From: JAEUUM01 sp038326165
GTDB lineage: Bacteria > Bacteroidota > Bacteroidia > Chitinophagales > Saprospiraceae
Length of the DNA: 29,176 bases
Assembly (NCBI GenBank): GCA_038326165.1
Contig: JBBQJT010000049.1
Coordinates: 1 to 29,176 of the forward strand
Direction of reading: 5' to 3'
This document shows positions 1 through 7,426 of this stretch, in pieces. A program made the position numbers and the translations under genes. A model generated the notes under the pieces. That model was not told the origin of the DNA and did not search any database. It worked only from the letters and a program-made list of their open reading frames with translations. The stretch's first letter is position 1, and each line of letters opens with the position of its first letter.

Positions 1-1460
1 GTATCCAGTTTGATGCACTCATTATAATTTTTGAGTGCTTCGACCGCATTTCCTTGATCAAAATATAATTTACCAATACTGTTGTAAGTTGTGCCTTGCT
101 TTTTGAGTTCTAGGCCCCTATTGAAATCGGCCAAGGCTCGATCATATTGCTTTAAATTTCGGTAATACATTGCTCTATTGGTCCAAGGCAGAGGTGTTTT
201 TGTTTCGTATTTCAAGACATGCGTCCACAGAGTTTCTCCATTTTTCCAGATCATACTTTGGCGATAGCTCATGAAAGCACTTATAGCCAAAAAAGCACTA
301 CAACTGGCAAATACCAATTTTCTACTCGCTTCCTTTGAGGCATAGCGCTCAAGAAAAAAAGCTACGCTGATAAACAAACCCAAGTATGGAATGTAGGTAA
401 AACGGTCAGCTAAAAAACCTTGACCTGCTCCTAAAATCTGCAATACAAATGCAACATTCACCAAGAAAAACATCAAGCCAAATAACCAAAAACGCTCACC
501 CTTTTTATACAAATATACCATCAATACCAAAACCAAAGTGGAAGGTACCATGGCAGCAAAATGATACCAACTCAATGTATCTGGATATGGATACAGTGGA
601 GACATTGGATATGGAAAAATAAATTTGATTAAATAAATAAAGAACGAATATGCCCCAACAGTCAATCGGTCAAAAACTCCATAGCTCGTAGCTTCAACCA
701 AAGAATCGTTGTTCTTCAGCATGTAAACTCCTACCAATCCAAATATTAAAGAGAACAAAAACAAAGGAGCTTTTTCTAGTACGATTTTGAAATTGAGTGG
801 TCTTTTCATGAAATAATCAATGGCCAATAAACTCAAAGGCAAACTGACCGCCTGAATTTTAGAAAACAAAGCCAATATTGCTAAAACACATATCAAAAGC
901 CATTTTCCAATGCTCACCTTACTCAGACGCATTCTAATGTATTGGTCAATTGCTAACAAATAAAAGAAACCAAACAATACATCTTTTCGCTCAGTCACCC
1001 ATGCTACAGATTCTACACGCATTGGATGTATGCCAAATAATAAGGCTACAAAAGCAGCAAACAATGGCGACAAACCCAAAAGCGACGCAATTCTAAACGC
1101 CATCCATACACACAGTAAGTGAAGTAACAAATTATTAAAGTGGTACAACCAAGGTTTGAATCCAACAAAATGATGTTCTATAGCGAATGTCAAAATCGGC
1201 AACGGATTATAGTTGCCAATGACATCATCCGTGAATATTTTCTTAACGCTTTTCATGTCTAGAACTCCAATGTTCTTATTTTCCATCAAGTTCACATCAT
1301 CGTCCCAATTTACAAATTCATTCTTCAAACTAGGAAGAAATACTACAAATGTGATCAACAAAACACCCAACAGCAACTTCATTTTTAAACCATTATCAGA
1401 TGATTTTCTTTCCTTTGCTACTGATTTTGGAGCTTGATTGGGCTTAAGTTTCTTTGACAT
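1..1460 (-). CDS. TMTC-like polytopic membrane protein with C-terminal TPRs (partial)
   Basis: I translated the minus strand from the ATG at 1458-1460 and found an open frame to the window edge, giving about 486 residues with the C-terminus missing. A short basic N-terminus precedes a first membrane segment. The motif WDDDVN follows at roughly residues 59-64, then NPLPILTFA and, further on, HPMRVESVAWVTERKDVL, a pattern typical of bacterial homologues of the TMTC / DUF1736 glycosyltransferase-like family. About ten hydrophobic segments follow. The last 65 or so residues (from LPWTNRAMYYRNLKQYDRAL) are tetratricopeptide repeats. Such proteins are inner-membrane GT-C-fold candidates thought to transfer sugars from lipid-linked donors; neither substrate nor acceptor is visible here. 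The gene is divergent from the ABC exporter and has its own TAnnTTTG promoter. Family call fairly sure, function unknown. Confidence 0.8.
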   Translation of the reverse strand, partial: MSKKLKPNQAPKSVAKERKSSDNGLKMKLLLGVLLITFVVFLPSLKNEFVNWDDDVNLMENKNIGVLDMKSVKKIFTDDVIGNYNPLPILTFAIEHHFVGFKPWLYHFNNLLLHLLCVWMAFRIASLLGLSPLFAAFVALLFGIHPMRVESVAWVTERKDVLFGFFYLLAIDQYIRMRLSKVSIGKWLLICVLAILALFSKIQAVSLPLSLLAIDYFMKRPLNFKIVLEKAPLFLFSLIFGLVGVYMLKNNDSLVEATSYGVFDRLTVGAYSFFIYLIKFIFPYPMSPLYPYPDTLSWYHFAAMVPSTLVLVLMVYLYKKGERFWLFGLMFFLVNVAFVLQILGAGQGFLADRFTYIPYLGLFISVAFFLERYASKEASRKLVFASCSAFLAISAFMSYRQSMIWKNGETLWTHVLKYETKTPLPWTNRAMYYRNLKQYDRALADFNRGLELKKQGTTYNSIGKLYFDQGNAVEALKNYNECIKLD

Positions 1461-1483
1461 TGCGGAATAGTTTGTTCAATTTG

Positions 1484-1491
1484 CAAATATA
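1484..1491 (-). promoter_or_regulatory. Bacteroidota -7 box for the TMTC-like gene
   Basis: On the minus strand these bases read TATATTTG, an exact match to the Bacteroidota -7 consensus TAnnTTTG, 23 bases upstream of the ATG at 1460. I see no clear -33 TTG at the expected spacing. The placement in a divergent intergenic region supports it. Confidence 0.5.
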
Positions 1492-1628
1492 AGAACTAAG
1501 GAACGGACATTTTCCATTGATGTTACTTGAATAACAAAAGCCAGTTGGTTCTGTTATTAAAGAAAGGGAATAAAATTAGGAGATCATAATACTTTGGCCT
1601 ACTCTTCCTTCTTGATGAAATGTAATGG

Positions 1629-1636
1629 TACTTTTG
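1629..1636 (+). promoter_or_regulatory. Bacteroidota -7 box for the ABC exporter operon
   Basis: The bases read TACTTTTG, an exact match to TAnnTTTG, 22 bases before the ATG at 1659. It would drive the ABC exporter, the small membrane protein and murB. No convincing -33 element lies at the usual spacing. Confidence 0.5.
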
Positions 1637-1658
1637 CGAATAATTATCAAAAAACAAT

Positions 1659-3473
1659 ATGGCCTTAAGACAACCTGATTCTTTGAATGACTCCCAAATT
1701 GTCAAAAAGTTTTCAATAGATTCAATTAAATCTGTCTCTGTATTTTACAAATTTCTGAAACCTTACAAAATATCCATGTTTTTTGGGTTTTTGCTTTTGG
1801 TAGTTTCCAGCTTGGTATTTATGATTTTTCCAGTTACCTCAGGTGAGCTTTTAAATATAGCAACTGGTAAAGGCAAATACGGTATCACCTTGACTCAACT
1901 GGGTGTGGGGCTCATTGTAGTGCTAATACTCCAAAGTTTGGTTTCTTATTCAAGGGTGCTCATTTTTACACATGTCAGTGAAAAAAGCATGGCAGATATT
2001 CGCAAGGCGCTTTACGACAAGATCTTAACGCTGCCGATGAATTTCTTTGAGAACAATCGTGTAGGCGAATTAACCAGTAGAGTTACCAGTGATGTTCAAC
2101 AATTGCAGGATGCTCTGAGCCTTCATGTTGCAGAGTTTATTCGCCAAATTATTGTACTAATAGTGGGAATTATTGTACTGGTTTGGACTACACCCAAGCT
2201 TGCCCTCATGATGTTTCTGATTTTTCCAGTAATCGTTGTTTTGGCTATCGTATTTGGCCGATTCATCCGAAAATTCAGCAAAAAAAGGCAGGAGGAGCTC
2301 GCATTGACCAATGTGATTCTAGATGAATCTTTGGGTGCGATAGCTACAGTCAAGGCTTTTACAAACGAACATTATGAATCAGCAAGATATGGGTCTGCTA
2401 TAGACAGAGTGGTAAAATTGTCTATTCGTTACGGCCAATGGCGTGGAGGATTTATTGCTTTTGTTATTGCAGTGCTGTTTGGCGCCATATTTTTCATGCT
2501 GTGGGAAGGTGCAACAATGGTTCAAACAGGAGCCATGCTCCCTGGTGATCTGGTGTCCTTCATCGCTATAACTGCTATCATTGGCGCTTCAATAGGTGGA
2601 TTGGGAGATTTATATACCCAACTCATGCGCGCGGTGGGTTCGTCTGAACGACTTTTAGAATTATTGAATGAAAACAGCGAATTTCATGAAATAAAGAAAA
2701 TTAATTTGAACGCTGATTACAAAAAGCTACATGGAGATTTGAAGTTCCAAAATATTCACTTCAGCTATCCATCACGACCTGAAATCGAGGTGCTAAGTGG
2801 TGTTGATTTGACTGTGCCAAGTGGACAAAGAATTGCATTGGTCGGATCAAGCGGCGCCGGAAAATCTACCTTCGTTCAGCTATTACTGAGATTTTATGAT
2901 TTGACTTCTGGGACCATTTCAATAAATGATATTGACGTGAATAGCATTCCTATTTTGGATTATCGCAGCAGAATAGCAGTAGTTCCTCAAGAAATTGTTT
3001 TGTTTGGAGGAACTATCAAAGAGAATATACAATACGGAAATCCAAGTGCCAGTCTAGAAGAAATCATCGAAGCTGCTGAAAAATCCTATTGCATGGAATT
3101 CATTCTACAATTTCCAGAAGGCTTGGATACCGTTGTTGGCGAAAGGGGAATAAAACTATCAGGTGGACAAAGACAAAGAATTGCGATTGCTAGAGCATTG
3201 CTCAAGAATCCTGATATTTTAATACTTGATGAAGCCACTTCCTCACTCGATGCAGAGTCGGAAAGCATTGTTCAGCTGGCATTGGAAGAGTTGATGAAAA
3301 ACAGAACTTCCATAATTATTGCACACCGTTTGGCAACTATTAGAAACGTAGATCGCATATTTGTACTTGAAGAAGGAACCATCATTGAAGAGGGGACGCA
3401 CGATGAGCTGTACAAGAAAGAAGGGGGACTCTATTCTAAACTTGCAAAACTTCAATTCGAACCGAATTTATAA
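1659..3473 (+). CDS. ABC exporter, MsbA-like (fused TMD-NBD half transporter)
   Basis: This is a 604-residue half transporter of the exporter (ABCB/MsbA) type, the normal length for the family. Residues 30-330 form a six-helix transmembrane domain. The ATPase domain has Walker A GSSGAGKST at 396-404 (Lys402), the Q-loop Gln444, signature LSGGQ at 500-504, Walker B ILILDE ending at Glu525, the D-loop SLD at 529-531 and the H-loop His556, so all catalytic residues are present. Acting as a homodimer in the inner membrane, it would export a lipid or hydrophobic compound; flipping of lipid A is plausible given lptD and murB nearby, but the substrate cannot be read from sequence. It starts at an ATG behind a TAnnTTTG promoter. 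The next gene begins 11 bases after its stop, suggesting co-transcription. Confidence 0.9.
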   Translation: MALRQPDSLNDSQIVKKFSIDSIKSVSVFYKFLKPYKISMFFGFLLLVVSSLVFMIFPVTSGELLNIATGKGKYGITLTQLGVGLIVVLILQSLVSYSRVLIFTHVSEKSMADIRKALYDKILTLPMNFFENNRVGELTSRVTSDVQQLQDALSLHVAEFIRQIIVLIVGIIVLVWTTPKLALMMFLIFPVIVVLAIVFGRFIRKFSKKRQEELALTNVILDESLGAIATVKAFTNEHYESARYGSAIDRVVKLSIRYGQWRGGFIAFVIAVLFGAIFFMLWEGATMVQTGAMLPGDLVSFIAITAIIGASIGGLGDLYTQLMRAVGSSERLLELLNENSEFHEIKKINLNADYKKLHGDLKFQNIHFSYPSRPEIEVLSGVDLTVPSGQRIALVGSSGAGKSTFVQLLLRFYDLTSGTISINDIDVNSIPILDYRSRIAVVPQEIVLFGGTIKENIQYGNPSASLEEIIEAAEKSYCMEFILQFPEGLDTVVGERGIKLSGGQRQRIAIARALLKNPDILILDEATSSLDAESESIVQLALEELMKNRTSIIIAHRLATIRNVDRIFVLEEGTIIEEGTHDELYKKEGGLYSKLAKLQFEPNL

Positions 3474-3484
3474 TTACGGAAATT

Positions 3485-4039
3485 ATGAAACAACGCATAA
3501 TTGGTACAACAGCAGCGATAAGTTTTTTGGGCCTAATTGTCCTGTTGGTTTTGAATTTTCCAGTGCTACAGCGGACCATTGACTTGAAACCTTTATTCCT
3601 AAATTCATTGGCCTTTTCATTGATAATGGGATTAACGGCTGGAATCTGGTTGTCACGTGTTGCGAATAATGCTTTCAACAAATTTCGAACCATAACCATT
3701 GCAACAGTGATTGTTGGGTTGATTTTGTTGGCTTTTTGCTTATTGTCAAACAGTTTATTGCCAATAAAAAAAGATACGGTAACAATAAATTTTAAGATAG
3801 AGCATCTTATTCCAATGGTAAGCAAAGCAATGGGAACTATGCCAACCGAAAAGATTGAGCCTACCCATCAAATGGTCTATTTGTCATTGGAAGGTGATGT
3901 AGTCAGAATCAGAATGACTTGGGCCGAAAGTGCTGAATTGAAAATTGGAGAAATAGTTCCATTTTCAGTTCAACAAGGGTTTTGGGGCCACGGAATCATC
4001 AATAAATTAAACTCCAACCAGGGTGAACTTTCAGAGTAA
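3485..4039 (+). CDS. Small membrane protein of unknown function
   Basis: I do not recognise this 184-residue protein. Residues 5-27, about 36-57 and 69-90 are hydrophobic and read as three membrane segments. Residues 96-184 form a soluble, probably periplasmic tail that alternates in a beta-rich way and has no Cys or obvious catalytic motif. It lies between the ABC exporter (11-base gap) and murB (its last 17 bases overlap the murB start), so the three are very likely one transcript. The tight spacing suggests an envelope role, but this is inference. The ATG at 3485 is the only sensible start. Confidence 0.7.
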   Translation: MKQRIIGTTAAISFLGLIVLLVLNFPVLQRTIDLKPLFLNSLAFSLIMGLTAGIWLSRVANNAFNKFRTITIATVIVGLILLAFCLLSNSLLPIKKDTVTINFKIEHLIPMVSKAMGTMPTEKIEPTHQMVYLSLEGDVVRIRMTWAESAELKIGEIVPFSVQQGFWGHGIINKLNSNQGELSE

Positions 4040-5042
4040 CTTTGATTTAAGCGCATATAATACATTTCACGTTGTAGTAAAGTGCCAATATTTTACTGAA
4101 ATTGCTAACGAGATTGAGTTGTTTGAAGCTCTGAAATTTGCAAAGGATAAAAACATTGCAACTCTGATTTTGGGTGGAGGTTCCAATTTGCTTTTCACCA
4201 AAGACCTGCCCTATCTGTGCATTGCTAACCGCATAAAAGGCTATGATGTTATTCATGAAAATGAAGCAGAAGTTCATGTGCGTTTTGGTGCAGGAGAGTC
4301 CTGGCATGAAATAGTAAGCTGGGCAGTCAAAAATCAATTGGGAGGCATTGAAAATTTAGCATTGATTCCAGGGCTGATGGGTGCTGCACCAGTTCAAAAC
4401 ATAGGCGCATACGGCGTTGAGTTGAAAGATGTCTTAATCGCTGTCAACGCTATCCAACTGAGCACGCAGCAAAATTTAAGTTTCACTAACGCTCAATGTG
4501 AATTTGGTTACCGTGATTCCATATTCAAAAAAAACTATAAAGGAGATCTGTGTATTACAACGGTGGTATTGAAATTGACTAAGAAAAACCACAAGATCAA
4601 CAGTCATTATGCCGCATTAAAAGTTGAACTAGACAAAAAGAATATTCAAAATCCCAGTATAAAGGATATTTTTGAAACTGTAAGTTGGGTGAGAGAATCC
4701 AAACTACCCGATCCAAAGATATTGGGCAATGCAGGCAGCTTTTTTAAAAATCCGGAAATCTCTCTGAATCAGTTTGAAGCGCTCAGTAAAGAATTTCATG
4801 ACATGCCTCATTACCCTGTTGACAATCTCACCGTGAAAATCCCTGCCGGTTGGCTAATAGAAAATTGTGGATGGAAAGGCAAAAGAAATGGACACGCAGG
4901 AATGCATGAAAAACAAGCACTTGTCCTAGTTAATTATGGAGAAGCAACAGGTGATGAACTTATTTCAACCGCAAAATTGGTAATCAAAGATGTCCTCGCC
5001 AAATATGGTATAGAATTAACTCCTGAAGTAAATATCTTTTAG
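4023..5042 (+). CDS. murB: UDP-N-acetylenolpyruvoylglucosamine reductase MurB
   Basis: MurB reduces UDP-GlcNAc-enolpyruvate to UDP-MurNAc with NADPH and FAD, the second committed step of peptidoglycan synthesis in the cytoplasm. The 339 residues fit the E. coli-like type I enzyme. FAD-binding motifs are visible: ILGGGSNLLF at 49-58 and IPGLMGAAPVQNIGAYGVE at 115-133. YRDSIFK at 163-169 carries the conserved Arg164, GNAGSFFKNP at 235-244 carries the catalytic Ser239, and PEV near the C-terminus supplies the catalytic Glu335. The start is GTG at 4023, chosen because NFDLSAYNTF is the conserved MurB N-terminus and no ATG is available. It overlaps the upstream gene by 17 bases, consistent with translational coupling. 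Its stop overlaps that of the convergent MCE gene by four bases. Confidence 0.95.
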   Translation: MNFQSNFDLSAYNTFHVVVKCQYFTEIANEIELFEALKFAKDKNIATLILGGGSNLLFTKDLPYLCIANRIKGYDVIHENEAEVHVRFGAGESWHEIVSWAVKNQLGGIENLALIPGLMGAAPVQNIGAYGVELKDVLIAVNAIQLSTQQNLSFTNAQCEFGYRDSIFKKNYKGDLCITTVVLKLTKKNHKINSHYAALKVELDKKNIQNPSIKDIFETVSWVRESKLPDPKILGNAGSFFKNPEISLNQFEALSKEFHDMPHYPVDNLTVKIPAGWLIENCGWKGKRNGHAGMHEKQALVLVNYGEATGDELISTAKLVIKDVLAKYGIELTPEVNIF

Positions 5043-6100
5043 TTCTTCAGCTGAATGCTGTCTTGGAATGCAGGATCATTGTTAGGAACTACATAAGTTT
5101 TCTGCTTTTTTCCAAAAACAGAAACGTTTACATAGCGCTTAGGATTCAACCTGAAATCTTGAAGCAAAAGGTCCATGTTTTTGGAAGTTCTATTCAAGTT
5201 AATATAGAGTTGAGGGTCGTATATCAATTTACCCAATGAACCGTTGCCGGTATTGATTGCTTTAGTAATTTTATTAAGTTCTGCAACAGTATTTGTAGAT
5301 TGAGAAATTGTGTTTTTCAACTCTGTCAGAGTAGACTGCAATTGCTTGTTGGTCCCATCAATATCGGTCTTATTGATCTTATCGCTAAAACTGGCAACAT
5401 TTCCAATGATGATATTTATTTTGTCATTGTTGTTTTTCAAGTTGGAAACCAAGGCATCAATGTTAATCAATGTCTTAGGTAATACTGAAGCGCTTGCATC
5501 TGTAATCTTCCTTAAGTCATTTGTGGTTGCTTTCAGATTGTCAAGAATTACCTGGATATCACGCACTGACTTGGCTACTACGGTATTCGAATTGGGATCA
5601 CCTACACTTCCGGAAATAGTATCGACAATACTAAACAAACCTGTTTTAATTTGTTGCATATAATCGTTCAATTGATCTCGGCCTACCAAAACATCCAGTA
5701 GTCCTAAGGTCTCACCTTTCAAATAATCCCCATCGACTGCACAAGTGCCATCTGAACAAACACCAGAATATTGCAAAGTGATGACTTTTCCACCCACCAA
5801 GCCGGTACTTTGAATAGATGCAATCGTATTTTTGGGAATTTTAATAGATGTTTTGATATCTAAAACAACAATGATTGTTCTTTGATCCTCAGGTTTGATG
5901 TAAATATCCTTCACTGCTCCAACTTTCAAACCATTGATATAAATAGGCGAAGACTTGGTGAGTTGTTGGACATCTTTGTATTCAACATAATACTCATTTG
6001 AGATGCTGAAGACGTTTTGCCCTTTCAAAAATTTATAACCAAAAATACTTGCCAAAATGGCTACTGTAGCTAGGATACCCAGCTTTGCTTCGTTTGACAT
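5039..6100 (-). CDS. MCE / MlaD-family lipid transport protein
   Basis: The 353-residue protein has a single N-terminal membrane anchor (about residues 7-25). A MlaD/MCE domain follows at about 35-115, with the typical stretch SSPIYINGLKVGAVKDI and the region GLVGGKVITL. The tail from about 130 to 310 is long, Asn/Thr-rich and helical, of the kind that forms extended bundles in MCE proteins. The family forms hexameric rings that carry phospholipids across the periplasm. Here it follows the Amidase_3 gene by 59 bases on the same strand, an arrangement I recognise as common in Bacteroidota. No MlaE permease or MlaF ATPase gene is in the window, so its partners are elsewhere. The last four bases (TTAG on the plus strand) are shared with murB. 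Confidence 0.88.
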   Translation of the reverse strand: MSNEAKLGILATVAILASIFGYKFLKGQNVFSISNEYYVEYKDVQQLTKSSPIYINGLKVGAVKDIYIKPEDQRTIIVVLDIKTSIKIPKNTIASIQSTGLVGGKVITLQYSGVCSDGTCAVDGDYLKGETLGLLDVLVGRDQLNDYMQQIKTGLFSIVDTISGSVGDPNSNTVVAKSVRDIQVILDNLKATTNDLRKITDASASVLPKTLINIDALVSNLKNNNDKINIIIGNVASFSDKINKTDIDGTNKQLQSTLTELKNTISQSTNTVAELNKITKAINTGNGSLGKLIYDPQLYINLNRTSKNMDLLLQDFRLNPKRYVNVSVFGKKQKTYVVPNNDPAFQDSIQLKN

Positions 6101-6159
6101 GCAGAACGCTGTTATTTATTAGACACAAATATAAGTACAAACCCAACAGCAAACATGAT

Positions 6160-7371
6160 TTAGTTCTGTTCCTTCTGAATTGCCTCTGCGACAGGTATTT
6201 TTTTGTCTCCTTCAAAGGCTACGATGAACGCGTCCTTGATGCCTGACTTTTTAATACTCTCGCGTTTGGATTTTGCTTCTTGATAATTTTTAAAATTGCC
6301 GATATAACATTTATGACTTCCATCTTTTAAAAGTAGACATACTTCATTTTTGAGATCCAATTTTATAATTGAAGTATCAATTGGTTGTGGAGAAGATAGT
6401 ATCTGCAAGCGATAAACAATTCTTGAAATTGAAGCTGTTTCAATTTGGGTAGGGATTTCAACCAATTCTTTAGTAGCAGCAATAGGGTCAGGTACATTTT
6501 CAACTTCACTGATATCCACCCCGTATTCAACTGAATTCTTAAATCGATAAAAAGCCCTTGCAATCCCTGCGGCTATTTTCTTTTGGCCGGCTTGTGTATT
6601 CAAAAATTGGCCTTCTTCTGGATGGGTAATGTATCCTGTTTCTATTAAAATTGAAGGTACCGTGGTGGCTTTTAGAACCAAAAATCCAGCTTGCTTTACA
6701 CCTTTGCTTTTTCTGCCGCTGTAATTTTTGAATTCTTCTTCTACAGATTCAGCCATCCGTATACTTTGATCCAAGTTATTGTTTTGGTAAAGGGCGAGCA
6801 TGATATGATTTTCTGGCTTATTGGGATCGAAACCATCATACTTGGCTACATAATCTTTTTCCAATAAAATAGCAGAGTTTTCGCGTTTAGCTACGGCCAT
6901 ATTGTAACTTTCTACTTTCGGATCTTGTACATAGGTTTCGGTTCCATTAAATCTGTGTATGTCTCCGTCCTTTGGCATTGCATTGCAATGAATCGATAAG
7001 AAGAGGTCTGCCTTTTGTCTATTTGCAATAGATGCACGCTCTTTTAGTTCAATAAATTCATCTTTGTCACGGGTGTAAATTATTTTAACATCAGGACATA
7101 TTGCTCTGATGTATTTTCCAGTCAATTGGGCCACTTTAAGGGTAACATCCTTTTCCTTGAAGCCTTTGTGAGTTGCTCCAGGGTCCTTTCCTCCATGACC
7201 GGCATCAATTACTATTGTTGTTACTCGGTTAGAAGTTTTGGGTTTGGAATGATAGACTGTAGCTTTGTCCTGATTTTTGACAGCACTGACTTGCGCTGAG
7301 GCAAAATGAACCATTAAGAACAAATTAACAGTTAACAAAGCAGCATTAAATGGTAATAAATGCGTTTTCAT
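6160..7371 (-). CDS. N-acetylmuramoyl-L-alanine amidase (Amidase_3) with SPOR-like tail
   Basis: This is a secreted zinc amidase that cleaves the MurNAc to L-Ala bond during cell separation or peptidoglycan turnover. A signal peptide occupies about residues 1-26, ending in ASAQ. The Amidase_3 domain spans about 51-275: DAGHGGKDPGA gives zinc ligand His59, KEKD gives Glu73, SIHCNA gives His128 and ILIETGYITH gives the catalytic Glu244. After a linker, residues 317-390 contain YIGNFKNYQEAKSKRESIKKS, which matches a SPOR-type septal peptidoglycan-binding module. At 403 residues the enzyme is complete. It is the first gene of a minus-strand pair with the MCE protein and is divergent from lptD. 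Confidence 0.92.
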   Translation of the reverse strand: MKTHLLPFNAALLTVNLFLMVHFASAQVSAVKNQDKATVYHSKPKTSNRVTTIVIDAGHGGKDPGATHKGFKEKDVTLKVAQLTGKYIRAICPDVKIIYTRDKDEFIELKERASIANRQKADLFLSIHCNAMPKDGDIHRFNGTETYVQDPKVESYNMAVAKRENSAILLEKDYVAKYDGFDPNKPENHIMLALYQNNNLDQSIRMAESVEEEFKNYSGRKSKGVKQAGFLVLKATTVPSILIETGYITHPEEGQFLNTQAGQKKIAAGIARAFYRFKNSVEYGVDISEVENVPDPIAATKELVEIPTQIETASISRIVYRLQILSSPQPIDTSIIKLDLKNEVCLLLKDGSHKCYIGNFKNYQEAKSKRESIKKSGIKDAFIVAFEGDKKIPVAEAIQKEQN

Positions 7372-7426
7372 GGGTAGGTCTAAAGGTATTAATTATAGAA
7401 AGTGCTAAGTTTCTTAGGATAAAGAT
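7372..7426. promoter_or_regulatory. Divergent promoter region between the amidase operon and lptD
   Basis: Only 55 bases separate the two start codons. On the plus strand TAAGTTTC at 7406-7413 matches TAnnTTTG in all but the last base and lies 13 bases before the lptD ATG. On the minus strand TACCTTTA (plus-strand 7381-7388) matches all but the last base and lies 9 bases before the amidase ATG. Both would give very short leaders. The boxes are inferred from consensus only, but promoters for both genes must lie here or inside the genes. Confidence 0.4.

Noticed and set aside
3436..3825. Minus-strand open frame over the small membrane protein
   Set aside because: It lies antisense to the plus-strand gene, has no family-like content, and the plus-strand gene has a signal-like start and operon spacing.
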